Part shown: positions 36,483 to 48,590 of the stretch, piece by piece | Position numbering within the stretch: position 1 is the first letter of the stretch | Layout of the letters: the number at the start of each line of letters is the position of its first letter | DNA from: Rhizoclosmatium globosum | Lineage: Eukaryota > Chytridiomycota > Chytridiomycetes > Chytridiales > Chytriomycetaceae | DNA: 64,000 nucleotides | Direction of reading: 5' to 3' | Assembly: GCA_002104985.1 (NCBI GenBank) | Contig: MCGO01000040.1 | Location: 310,001-374,000 of the forward strand | Program-made: the position numbers and the translations under genes | Notes under the pieces: model-generated | Database searches by the model: none | What the model saw: only the letters and a program-made list of their open reading frames with translations | Told to the model about the DNA's origin: nothing

Positions 36483-38470
36483 ATGCTAGGCGAAGAAGAT
36501 TTGGCCAAATTGAAGGAAGCGCTATGGTGCAAGTCAACAACTTCACAGCAACAGCAGCGCCTCACGCAGAGCTACCAACAACAGCCATTAATCAACCAAC
36601 AATCTCAAGATCTGTTTCAGGGAATAGGCGTGCCTTGCTCATTGGAGGATATGGTGTGTCAGCTGTCAAACCAACCTTCACATCAACCACTAAATGCGCC
36701 CTATACAGTATGACATCCATAACATCAACGCACCAAACGCTTCTTTCACATTAAACGCGTTCGGAACTTCTGGACACGCGTTATCCAACGAGCTGCTGAA
36801 TCCTGATCTCGCCAATAACTTCAGCCTCACGACTACAATACGTTTAGGCAGTCTGTTCCGTACTCTGCATCTTGCCTTCAAGGGTTTTCGAATTCGCTTC
36901 TCTCAACAAATTTTGGAACGGCCACTGCGTTTGACAGTTGTGATCCAATGGATTCCATATCGCCCAACAGCATGGGAGCTATGAATAGCTATGGAATAGA
37001 CAGCGACGAAGTAACCCAGTTTATTGCCAATCTGGAAGCAGAAGAGTCGCTTCGAAAGTTAAATAACGACGTGTTATCCGGCATATCAAATGTAAGGGTT
37101 GTGAAGAGATTATGTCCGCTCATCACAGTTCTTGTATAGTTCTCCAATAATATTGGGTTACCTCAAATTACCTCAACGGGTTTCAGCCTCAACAAATTCA
37201 TACTTACCATCCGCAGTTACCCTCCACATCTTCCGCGCCTCACTTAATCAGCCCATCCCTCAAATCAACCAAAATCTATTTCTGGTGCAGACGCGTCATT
37301 TTCACTGTAAATGGGTTCTGTTTTGCCCAATCCAATATGCCAAAGCCAACGTACCACCACAACCAGAAATATATCCCACCATATCAAGGACGGCCGCCTA
37401 TAGTTAGTTTTTCTCTTCCAGAAGCATCAGTGCCGGGAATGCCGCATGCAACAACGTGTGAACATTCATTTACTTTCAGCCAACTCTATCCACACAACCA
37501 ACCAAATCCCTTGAAGCAATATGCAACTCAAAACTTTCTTCCTATTCGTTCTATTTCGCATGGGAATCAACCGTTCCAAGTTCCCCACTACGGCGTCTTA
37601 CAGTCTCAATGCCACAACGCTGGAGTCCAAACTCCGTTTTAAAAAATCAAATCAATCCTTATCCGCCAGCTATAAAAAACGAAGGTTATTCACCAGTGGG
37701 TACCCCAAAACTCGAAAATGGTGGAACAGTCCAACATCTCCACCGAAAACGAAAAGCGGACGAAGTGAAACGTGAAATTCTGGATACTACAGCTGCAAAC
37801 GACGACTTTCATCCAAACAAGTTTATCCGCCCTAATGAATCCGAGTCAACAACGTCAAATCAATCGACTATAACCAATAACAGCCCTTATCGAACCATCA
37901 GCGCAAATAGTAGCACTTTAAGCTGTCCTATGAATCCTATGGAGCTTTTGGCTGGAATTTCGAATCTTGTTGCATCACTTGCAGCTTCTAATGAAACTGA
38001 AATACCACCTCCGTCACACACAGAGCCAAAAATGTCAACAACTCCTCTTCCACCTATTCCGCACCGACTACAAGTCAATATTCATACGTTCCTCCGAGCG
38101 GATATATTTTTGACTACGGATATGCGTCGGAAGCATGTCACTTCAATATGTCTCCAGTGAACTTTGATTCAGGAAAACGGGACTATGTGAGTCGTCACAA
38201 GAAGCAGACCCAAAAAAAGTGTTACGCCCGAAGCAAGCGAAACGGGCGTGTATTAATTGTCGACAAGCATGTAAAAAGTGTAGTGACGCCCGGCCATGCG
38301 ATCGATGTGTGACACTTGGGTTGGAGGCCTGTTTAGATGTACCAAAAAAACCAAGGCAGGCTGGAGTCAAACGGGGCCCGTACCGAAAATCGTCATCAAA
38401 AGAACCCGAAGTGTCGGGAAATCGTATGATGAAGGACCTCTGGACAAAACCTTGTGATTGGCTGTGGTGA
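36483..38470 (+). CDS. Putative Zn2Cys6 transcription factor with C-terminal zinc cluster
   Basis: A Gln/Asn/Ser/Pro-rich, apparently disordered protein that ends in a GAL4-type binuclear zinc cluster at 38239-38370: CINCRQACKKCSDARPCDRC, then seven residues and the sixth Cys (CX2CX6CX5CX2CX7C), followed by basic KRGPYRKSSS. This layout is typical of fungal DNA-binding proteins, although the cluster is usually N-terminal. Upstream segments include LDEVTQFIANLEAE-like DSDEVTQFIANLEAEESLRK and HRKRKADEVKREIL. Several frame breaks are required (about 36815, 37637, 38069, 38175), and exon structure between 36700 and 37400 is unsure. Either the sequence has deletions here or the gene is decaying. 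Confidence 0.65.
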
Positions 38471-38633
38471 TTCTGATGCAGAAAAAATGGCGGAGACACA
38501 GAAGAACAACAATTTAGCAGATTTATGATACGGAATAATATGAGCCATATCTCAAACACTACCAACTCTTAAATTTCTTTCCCTTCTTTGAGACTTCTTG
38601 GTTGCCATTTTCAATTCATATTCTTCATCATCA

Positions 38634-41600
38634 TTAGCACCACACGTGTATTCGAGGTTTTGGGTTTGTTTCCACCACTACCAGATCTTTTGCCTTTCTT
38701 TCCTTTGGAGCATACTTGAAAAGAATTTTCATAATTTCTGTATGAAGTTGTGAAGCGAGATGAAGACTCTTTTTGATTTCATGAATCTGGAACTTGGTGT
38801 GCTTCTTTGATGTTACTTTGATATCAATCAACATTCGCTTTGCTTTTGCTTGCAAAGAGCTGAATTTAATTTGTTTAGTGATTTCCGAACAAACAGCAAA
38901 ATACTCACATAAACTCTTGCTGGGCATCGAAGGCATCATCATCGTTGAGAAGGTGATGTTTTGCCATTTTACAATAAGGAACAACCTGCTCCAAAACAGT
39001 GGTCAATTTGCAAATCACCTCTGGTGCATTGATTAGAAACCAAGCACGATACTGACGATGAGTAGGAATACTAGCATCAAATGCAAGCCGCTTTGGCCAT
39101 TCACGAATCCCAACCAACAATTCAGACAACACGACAACATCGTACGTTCTACTCTTGAGTTCCAATTGCCTTCGGCGGATCCATTTTTGCAACATCCTAA
39201 CCGCACAAACTTTTCGCACCATCCTTTGACAACGAGCCTTAAAATTGCAGCGACGAAACCACATCTGCAGCACAATTACCGCTGATTGTTTACGGTGGTT
39301 GAAAATTTCGTCCGACACAGTCAATTTCAATTTGATTGGAGAATCTGGAACATCAATCTTAATATCTTTAGGATCGACTTGGTCTGATTCCGAATCATCT
39401 GAAAGATCCATCATGTCGAGCACTTTTTGGTTTTCTGTTGGTGACTTCTCAAAGATGCCTTCCTTCAAGTCATTATTTGGAACAAACTCTGCTGCCAATG
39501 GATTCAAGCCAGTCATTAGCATAAACGATCCTGTTAAACCTTTGTTCCGAACTGTTCCAAAGTCCAAAGTCTTGGTGCATCCGACCTTTTTCACCATATC
39601 AGTCCAGTCATTCACAGGCACCAACTCTGGTCTCATTCCTTGGACAAGTACAAGCTTATCATGAGCAACATCCTCAATGATACGCAGGGCCACGACCAAT
39701 GGAGGTAAATCTTTTGTACCACCAGTCCAAAACGGAAGGCCTGAGTACTTCAAAGACTGGGAATTTGGAGTGATATTAAAGCTGGGTTGAACAACCGTCG
39801 GAACTGGACACGTTGATTCTGTGACAGCTGCAGCGATATATACAACTTCAGTTCCAAAGCCAGGGAGCTGTTCATCGACGTTTGACAGAATTTTGTCAAC
39901 TTTGGACGCAGTTGGAATTTCAGATTGCTCAATTGGACGGATTGGTTGCTCTTTGAAGCATGCAGATGGATTCCAGACTTTCGGGTCATGCTGAATGAGT
40001 ATCGTTTTCAACAAACCAAGTCGAAGCTGGCAGATTTTGTCACTTTGAAATGACAAGTGTCGAACAGCTTCCAGCAACTCTCGGCGCCATCGTGTAGACG
40101 CATAGGGCAACGTTGATGGATCTAATCCAGGAAATCTCTCTCTAAAATATAGATGAGATGAAGCTGGATGGATGGAAAGCAACTTACGCTGCCTGCACAA
40201 TCCACGACATTGGCAAGATAACCTGAGGATGTTCAAGGAGTAAAATATATGTACATAGTGATTCCATAATTGACAGAATCGCGCTTTTGCTCCTGCGTTG
40301 AATCTCTGAGCTCCAAGATGAAAAATACACCAAACTGTGCTTCAATTCTCGGCGAAGCAAGTCCAAACCAACAACCATGACCTCAATAATACCATCAGCA
40401 CGCAAATACCTTGTCAATTTCTTTTCAACAATACTGGTACTTCCCAAAACGAAAATAGGTGAGAGAGAACCGCGAAGAAGGATTTCGGATCTTTGAACAA
40501 ATATTGATAAACTTCAATAGCCCTAAGGACTAAAATAATGTTCACTTGAGATCCAAGTTGTGAACTTTCTTTCCGCCAACGAACGTAGACAAGGTCTTTC
40601 AAGGACCGTTTTATCAGTTCAGATAGATGTTGAAGTGCCCGCTCTCGAATATTGACGTCAACTGGATCAGACTTATTCCAAGACCCCAATACTACTACAG
40701 ACGCTTCCATCCAACGTCTCGTCATGGTATTAGATTCGGTACCCGAAGAAACAGGACCAGTGGAAACCAGCTTTTCAACGTCGCGACTGAATACAGCAAG
40801 TTCTGCCATTTGAAGGACTGCTGTAATTCTAGCTTGGTCAAACGAAAAGCCGCTCGGTTGAGCAAAGTGATGGTTTAACTCCCGACAGTTGCCTCTTTTG
40901 CAAATATCGCCATTAACAATTTCGTCGATACATTCCACGCGATACATAAAGTCTCCAAACACTGATTCACCAAGAGAGGGTACCCAATGTTGGATCATTT
41001 GGGTCAAGAAAGTCAATATAGCCACATGCGCATCATAGATGGAGAGCTCATCTTCACCGTCTATGGGGTTCATGTATTCTGGAATAGTTCGCCGAGATGG
41101 CACATTTTTGGCCTCTTCCACAAGCATAACTTGCTCCAGTTGCTTCATAATAGTTGAATTATAGGCACCACATCCCTTTTCGAACTGTTCCACAAACAAT
41201 CTGACTTTCGATGCTGCGTTCATTTGAATCACCCTCAAGCGCAACCTCAACAAACTGTCCTTCACATTGTTTTCAAGTACTTTCTGTGTTTGCATTACAC
41301 ACACCAAGTGTAAGCGGAACACTGAGCCTTCATCTTGATAACCTTCTCCAAGAGAGAGTAACGAGGCGAGGATTAATATCAACTTGGCTGCGTCAAATTC
41401 GTCAGAATATGCAGTATCCAGAATAATCAAGTTCAACGAGAAGAATTTGGAGTAGTCATTGGAAAGAAATGAGAATTGTTCAATTTTCAATCGCCATTTG
41501 GTGATTTGGCTAAGGATGTCTTCCTTTTCTTCATGAGTAACTGTACTGGCGAGGAACCAATCAGACTTAGTATTGAATAGCAGGCCCCAAAGACGATTGA

Positions 41601-44600
41601 TAAAACAGTTCAGAGCCCTCACTGCAATAACTTGTAAGTATAATGTTGTAAATTCGGATTTACTCTCACCGTCAGAATCCTCTTCTTTCTGATCGAGGTA
41701 ACACAACTCTGCTTTTGCCAGGTCTTTCAACTCGTATTCCCAAACTTCACCGGCAGATAAATGTTCATCATGACGTGAATACAGCTCAGCTAGAGCAACA
41801 AAATTCCTAATAATACGCTGAATGAGAAGCTTGCTGCAGAAAAACTTGATTACCTCTCCATTGTCAATATGACAGCGCTTTCATCCAAATCAAGACAGGC
41901 CAAAGCATCCAACTTTTTTTCTTTTTCCCTTACAGAGTCGAAGAACTTTGAAGCTCGGGCAACAACTCTTCGAACGATATTCATAGGCACATACGACTTA
42001 AACTGATGTAACACATCAATTGATTCTTTGTGATGAGAGCCTAGTTTGTATAAATCGAGGATATCTTGGATGATTTGGGAAACAATTGTGTTTGGTGGTT
42101 GACAGAGCTTCAAAAGCGTTTGACCAGCAAGCAAATATTTCTTTGCGTTGGCAAAGCACTTGGCTGCGTCGTGAAGCAAGTCAAGTTGTACCATAAGGTC
42201 TCCACCTTCTTGATAAAATTCTCCCCTCTGAACAAACAGTTAACTCATAACAATGTCTAAGTTAATCGTACCTCATAACATCTCGCCGCAACGATCAGTC
42301 TTTCACGTCCTCCACAACGAATGTACACTTCAGCAGCTTGTTTGAATTCTGACTTGGACTCTTTTCCTTCCAACGCTGCACGTAACGCTCGAACTCTTAA
42401 CATATTCGCCTCTGCTAAGAAACAAAGCTCGAGTGACTGAGCTGACGGTTTTGACCGATGTTCTTGCCGGAAACAAAGTAATGCGGGCTTTAAACAACGT
42501 AAGGTTTGGCTACTTCATGGTCCTTTCACGTACCTCATACTGTCTACGCTCAAAGAACAATTTTCCATTCTTACGCCATGCTTCTGGAGTTGACTTTTGG
42601 GCAATCGAAGTGAAATTAAAATCCCCGGTTGAAGTGATTGTGGTGACCAAGTCAAGCGATTTCCACTGCCAACCATTAGGGTCTTCATTACCAAATTCGA
42701 TAACTTACGAGTGAAAATATCGGTCCACGTGCTTCTTCGTTTGAGTCAAAAATCCAGAGACGCTTACGAGCACGAGTGATGGCAGTATATAGAATCTTGA
42801 GTTCAACGGCAAGTAGGTTATGTTTCTCAGGATTGAATTCTGGAAAAGCTTCCGTATTATTTGCGATCTGGCTCATGAAGATACGCCAGCCTTGCCCAGC
42901 CGGAGAAGATCCAAAGGGAGAGTAAATGAGAACATCCTCGAACTGAACGTGGTAATCAGTCAATTGAGGTCATAACTTTTGTTAAAATTATTACCTCCAT
43001 TCCTTTTGCTTGTTGAACTGTTAGAATCAGGGCCGAGTCTCCCAATACACTATGTAGTTTGATATAATCCTCATCATTTCTGACCAAAATAACTTGCTCG
43101 GCACCAAACTCAATCTGAACAGCGCTTTTGAGAACAGTACTTCCAGTGGATTCTCCAGCCTTTTCTCTACCATCGCTGTCTTGACCAAACATTCCGAACA
43201 AATCTCGGTCTGTTCCTAGGAAACAGACTGGAAGAGGTCCATCAACCGCGCCCAGGTCTCTTGCCATCACATCAATCGAATTTGGGAAATACGCAGTAAT
43301 CAAGTCCAACACAGATGCAGCAAGACGCAAGATACCATCATGAGATCGATAATTTCGCGTCAACTGAAACTGTGTGGGCCGGTGTTTGCTTGCAAACTCT
43401 TTTCCACCTTTCTTTTCCAGAACACCATAAATCATACTGCTTAAATCTTGGAATCTAAAAGACGATCCACGTGAAATTGTTTGTGCAGTGTCTCCAGCAA
43501 ACATGAGTCCGGTTCCAGGACTTTGACAGATTGTAACAAGCGGTAATAGTTGTGCCATAGTCATATCTTGAACCTCATCAACGAAAACTTCGTGAATTGG
43601 CGGGCCCGTATACAAAACAGACGCCATAGCCCTGTTGACTTGGTTCACACGATCCATGGCATCCAACTCTTTCCCTTTCACTCTTTCATACTCCAGAAAT
43701 AAGTCATACATCTTGCTCCTTGCAGTTACTCCCTTGAATGTTCCAAAAGATCGCTCACTCAGGTTCATGTACTCATTTCGACTCAGAACTCCCTTTTCCG
43801 ATTTGGCAGCACCGTATGATCCTTTAATAATACCCATGATTTCATTGAATGCGAGTGCGGGATCCATTTTGTGAGTTAACTTAACATCCAAATGTTTCCA
43901 AAACTTGAGCATAAACACTGGATACTCAATCTCAATTGGCTCCAAATCGTCCACACTCATTAAAGAGTCACTCTGTTGGGCAAAAGCAGGCTCCAAGTTG
44001 AAAGCACGGCGGAACATTGACGCAAACTTGCGGTATGTAACAAATAGAGGGAAATGGTGGTCTTTGAGATCCAGTAATGAGGCGGGAACTTTATCCATTC
44101 CACCAGCGGTTTCCATTCCTTCTTCGAATAAATCTTCCGTATCTGTTGGAGCAGCTTCTGGTGTTAATGCAGTTTTCAGAGAACCAGTCGAAGTTGAGAC
44201 ATCGAGGAACGAGGTTCCAGCGAGATGATGGGCATCCACAGTTTTAAGGAAAGCTTCAGCACGAGATGAAAGTGTTGCATTTGCATCAAATTCGGTTTGA
44301 TTCCGCGTCAAACCGACTAGCAGTCTTGCGAAATAGTTTCGGACACGAACACAAAAGTCTGGAGATGCTGTCAGGAAGACTTGGTGGAAGTGGCTGGTAT
44401 TCGGCTGATGTTCAGCAACTTTAAAGGAAGGCTGCGAGTAGAGGGGGGTTTCCGCGTGGGAGTGATAGGTGTAGAACATGGAGAGAAGCCGAAACACGCT
44501 GCATGATGTTTTCCCCGTTCCGCTTCTGCCACATAGCAACACTGATCCTGTATGTCTTACAATCGCATCTTCTGCCACACTGAGCATAAATGGAAACTCT

Positions 44601-47479
44601 CCCGCATCATCTTGCTTAGAAATAAGCCAATGAAGAAAATTCTGCAGATAACAATCAGCAGAATGATTCATATTGAACAGACGTACCTTGGACAATGCCA
44701 CGAATTTAACAGTCACAGCCATATCATGCATCAACAAGGAATCTACTTCATCCAACTTCTCACCATCCTCTCCCAACAAACTCGTTGTAACATGTTTGGA
44801 ATCCCCTCCGTCGTCATCAAAGACAACAGGATACACCAAGCCACCAATTTCATCAGCTTTCAAGTTACATCGACGAGAATGTTCGATCGAATAAGTTTTT
44901 TGTGCAGCTTCGACATTCTACGAGAAAGAGAACGTTAATAATTATAGTATAAACAGAAAGAGAGTCACATACACTGAGCATTCCATCGACATCTTTCCGA
45001 GTTCCCAACGCCCATATCTTGATAACTTGACTGTGCGATTGGTTCGCTTCCAAGTATGCAACATCAACTTGCCAAAGAATGACCAGATTATTCTAATCCA
45101 AAATTATTAGTCCCTGACAAGAAAAAGTAGTCACCCACAAAACAAATAGCTTCAAACAGAGGTACAGACAGCTTGATTCCTTGTCTTCCTGGCACCGACT
45201 TGCAAATACTTTTCGTCCAGAATCCTTCAGCCAAAGCCTTCAATTTCACAAACACAGTTCCGAGTAATGCTTCGTTTTTCGACAAGAGTTTCAATGCTGC
45301 TTGCGCTTTGTCACTCAAACAGATTTCCCAAACTCCTCCCAAAACAGTTGAATGAAGAGAGTGGGTGTTCATAGGGATAGCTTGTGTTTCAAATTCTTCA
45401 AGAGCTCCTTCAAACTCGTCAATACTTTTTCTTTCTTGTAAGTCATCAGAAATTGGAATTTCGACAATTTTCGTTTCTTCAGGAGACGGTGTTTGCTCAT
45501 CACATTCTGGTGTTTTGAACTCAGTGAGAGAAGATGGTGTAGATAGAGGATTGATAAACTCGTGCAATGCTTCTGAAGCGGGAGCTACAGGAGGATCATG
45601 ATCCTCGACGGTTGGAATACCGGATTCAAGTTTCAGTGGAACTTCTTTTTTGATAGCATTTAGTTTTGCTACTGCCATATCAATCGTCTGTCGCACGCCA
45701 AAGATTGAACAGATTTTGGCAGATTCAACAATAAGAACTCTCAACTTCCGTTCTAAATCCGGTAGAATAGATTCAACAGCAGCTATGGTTCCTGGATTTG
45801 GAATGTCGAGAACCTTGAGACTGTCGTATTCATCGTTGGAAAGAACAACCTTATTTCGATAGTAAGTTCAAACGTTTCTTCCCAACGTCAGCAAAATGTC
45901 CCACCTTTTTGGTTCGTTTCGACTTATTTTTGATGGCTTTAGCTAACACTGCGGAAAACTCCTCAAACAGAAAGAGGGAACAATCCAATTGCTCCACAGA
46001 TGTAAAGAACAAGTCCATCCGAGGATCGTGCTCCTCTTTGTTTCCACTTTCACGCAGTACTTTTCCGAGCTCCATCATGACATGAGCTAGCGGGAATACC
46101 CATACTTCCAAAGCTAGACTTTGACAAAGAGTTATGAGATGATCCAAAGAGTCTGGCGATTCTGTCACGCGCGCAAAAGCAGGCCAGATAATGGTTGGGT
46201 ATGAAAGGAGCCACGTAATAGCTTTCGGGACAATGTATTCTGAACCAGGTGATTGAGAAAGCTGACTTATTTGAGAGATACGACGCCAAAAGCCATTGAG
46301 TTCCAGCAAAGGCATCGACGAAAAGTCAAGTTCTGAGCAACATTTTCCAAGCTTATAATCTTGTACTCGAAGCTCCTTTGAGATGGTTAGTTTTTTGAGT
46401 GAAGAAAATCAGCAAAGAAAACGTACCTCCAGACTCCAGGTCTGATATGCACTCATACAGCTAACGACAGTGTAATTATCAAGCTTATTTGCATCCAGGA
46501 CTTGAGTGATGATATGTTTTGGGCTTCCAGTTCCGTTGTTTCGTTCGGTTGAGGTGATGCGTAGAAAATCAATCTCGACGGGTTCATCAACCATTGGCTC
46601 CGGCTGCACACAAACTACCGGGTCCTCTTCTTCCTCATTGGATGATACAGTCTCTGTCTCTGGCTTTGGTACTGATTTTGAGGCTATGCTTGGTTGGTGG
46701 ATGTCCGAACTTTTGGCATCATCCTTGTCAGATGATTCATCGTCATCGTTCAGTGTGAGCAGCGAGGCCATGGCGTCAAAGAGCAGCGGATCATCGGTGC
46801 GCAGAGATTCTGGAATTTGTTTAATAACGAGGATTCCTTTTGTCGGCGTCGGTGTGACATCTTGCGAAAGCGACTCGGCGGCGACAACAACGAGTGTTTG
46901 AGGATGTGCAACGTGGAAGGCACGCGCCGGTGGCTCGACGAAGCGGCCTGCGATGACGTAATCCTTTACGCGGAGTTCCTGTTTGAAGTCAGCGAGTTAG
47001 ATTGGGTCTTCAAACCCCCCACACGCGACTGTGGTTACCTCAACGCTCCAGCCACGATACGCTGCCATTCCACAGATGTAGTCGACTGATTCTTTGCTCT
47101 TGGACGACGCACGGCGGTTGGTGCGAATGCGGGACGACGTGTTCCCATGTTGCGGGAATCACTTGTGTCCTTTGGTCTTGCGCGGCATCCGAGACTGTAG
47201 TCCTCCACGCGTAGCTCCTATTGGTGAATGTTGGCGGATGGGGTGAGAAGGATTGGGCGATTGCTATACCTCGACACTGAAACGTTGGTATACTGGCATT
47301 CCACTGATGCTCTGGAACACAACATTCTTATCTGCTTCCTTGTCATACTTTTCCACGTGTGGCGTTGGTGACCATGGCGGCCACTGCGTACCGTTGCCTG
47401 GTCGGTAGGTGAAGAGCATCGCGACTCGTTTTTCCTGAACCCCTTCCGGGCCCCCTCGACCTCTTTTCTGTCTGCACAT
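38634..47479 (-). CDS. TRANK1-like UvrD-family helicase with N-terminal GLEBS-like motifs
   Basis: Very large multi-exon gene, about 2,600 residues. N-terminus (47479-46350): three GLEBS-like motifs. The middle is long and helical, with an acidic spacer. The superfamily 1 core at 44.9-42.7 kb has Walker A VLLCGRSGTGKTSCSVFRLL, Walker B VFVDEVQDM, GLMFAGDTAQTISRGSSFRF, LTRNYRSHDGILRLA, TVQQAKGMEV and the C-terminal LYTAITRARKRLWIFD. This set is typical of TRANK1 (TPR and ankyrin repeat-containing protein 1) and related fungal proteins. Downstream, 42-38.6 kb encodes a helical repeat-like region and two IQ-like motifs near 39.2 kb. I infer one gene because frame, strand and splice signals run on without an obvious promoter gap, but a split into two genes cannot be excluded. 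The last residues are uncertain (38634, or about 38560 in another frame). Confidence 0.82.
46346..47479 (-). other. Three GLEBS-like motifs split by introns at the same codon boundary
   Basis: Each motif has the pattern hydrophobic-x-x-M-x-x-Y-x-x-x-S-x-E | E-L-R-V-x-D-Y. Copy 1: SISGMPVYQRFSVE ends exon 47270-47479 and ELRVEDYSLG opens the exon whose 5' edge is 47217. Copy 2: CGMAAYRGWSVE ends that exon (47039) and ELRVKDYVIAG opens the exon starting at 46978. Copy 3: CMSAYQTWSLE ends it (46427) and ELRVQDYKLG opens the next exon at 46375. All three introns are phase 0 at E|E. The pattern matches the Gle2/Rae1-binding sequence of Nup98 (Y...S-x-E-E-L-R-x-E-D-Y). Copy 2 requires one missing base near 47087. 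Confidence 0.8.
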
Positions 47480-47530
47480 CGGGTCATTTCCCTTCTTAAT
47501 CCTTTATTTTCAAATTAAATTGCGAATGCC

Positions 47531-48498
47531 TCAAGGAATCTCATCGAATGGCGCAGTATCGTTGAAACAAGAATCCCATACGAGCCGAACAGCATCTTCC
47601 GCTACGGTTCCCGTTTCACATCCAGGAAGCATTTTCAGTCCTAATACAGCTCTTCGTCTCACACACGCTTGGTGGTGTCTCGCAATCTGGAAATTGCCGC
47701 GTCGCAACTCTCTTGTGAATTTGCATTCTCCAGACAAGTTGACTGCTCGGATTTCTGCACATGCATGCTGTTCAGGCGATTTCCAATTGATATTTGTTGT
47801 ACAGTGGTCAAATGCATGGACGAGCTGAGGAATTTGGCGTTAAGATCACAAATAAGACCTTTTCTCTATCCATAAAGACATACATACCTCATGTGTAATA
47901 GTATCTTCCATATGCTGTCGATTCAGAAACTTGTTTTGGCACAAGACAACCTGCATACCAACAGTGTGAGTTGAAAAGAGGAGAAACGACCCAACGCACC
48001 CCAACGTCCGGAGAGAATCCTCCAGCTCGATTCGTATCACACGGTGTACAAACAAAGTTGGATTCATCGAATGGACATCCAACTTTAGCCAAGTTCTCCA
48101 TCATGAACTTGATCATCGCACCTTCATAGCCACAGAGTCAGTAAACAATTCAAGTGCCACCGATTGCATCTCATGAATGTGTAAAGAAGTTGCACTCAAC
48201 TGTTCTTCAAGAGCTTGTCCTTCCAACGATCGCATTTCAAACAGTCCTTCTCATTCTGGATCCTTCGCTTCTCAAGCTCAACAGGATCTAATGGTTCAAC
48301 GGCAGTAGCACTGCGTTATGTATTGACATCAGTTGTGGTGGATGATGTCAAGGACTAACACCTTTTTGTTGAATCTACTGATGAAGCTTCGAAGATGGTT
48401 GGTTGTGCAACTGCTGTTTCGACCGGGGCTGTTCCTGCATTGCTTCTCCGAAAGTATCCAAACCAGGAGGTAGTGGAAGGTTGGTTGCTGTCCGCCAT
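47531..48498 (-). CDS. ATP23: Mitochondrial inner-membrane metalloprotease ATP23
   Basis: Zinc metallopeptidase of the intermembrane space that processes ATP synthase subunit 6 and assists Fo assembly. It starts MADSNQPSTTSWFGYFRRSN at 48498. Conserved blocks are CLKCDRWKDKLLKNS, MENLAKVGCPFDESNFVC, CDTNRAGGFSPDVG, VVLCQNKFLNRQHMEDTITH, ELVHAFDHC, HACAEIRAVNLSGECKFTRE, HHQACVRRRAVL and CFNDTAPFDEIP. The HExxH zinc site is HELVH; an intron falls inside it (THE|LVH). Multiple conserved cysteines fit a disulfide-rich intermembrane-space protein. The stop lies 51 bp upstream of the helicase start, on the same strand. Confidence 0.95.
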
Positions 48499-48590
48499 GG
48501 TTTTTGGATGTTTTTTGCAACCCCTTCAAAAACAATTCAATGAACTGAATTTATTCTATATAATGAGTTGAGAAGTTAAGTTTTGGGAGT

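Noticed and set aside
42433..42714. 93-codon plus-strand frame within the helicase gene
   Set aside because: Antisense to helicase exons and introns, no recognisable motif.
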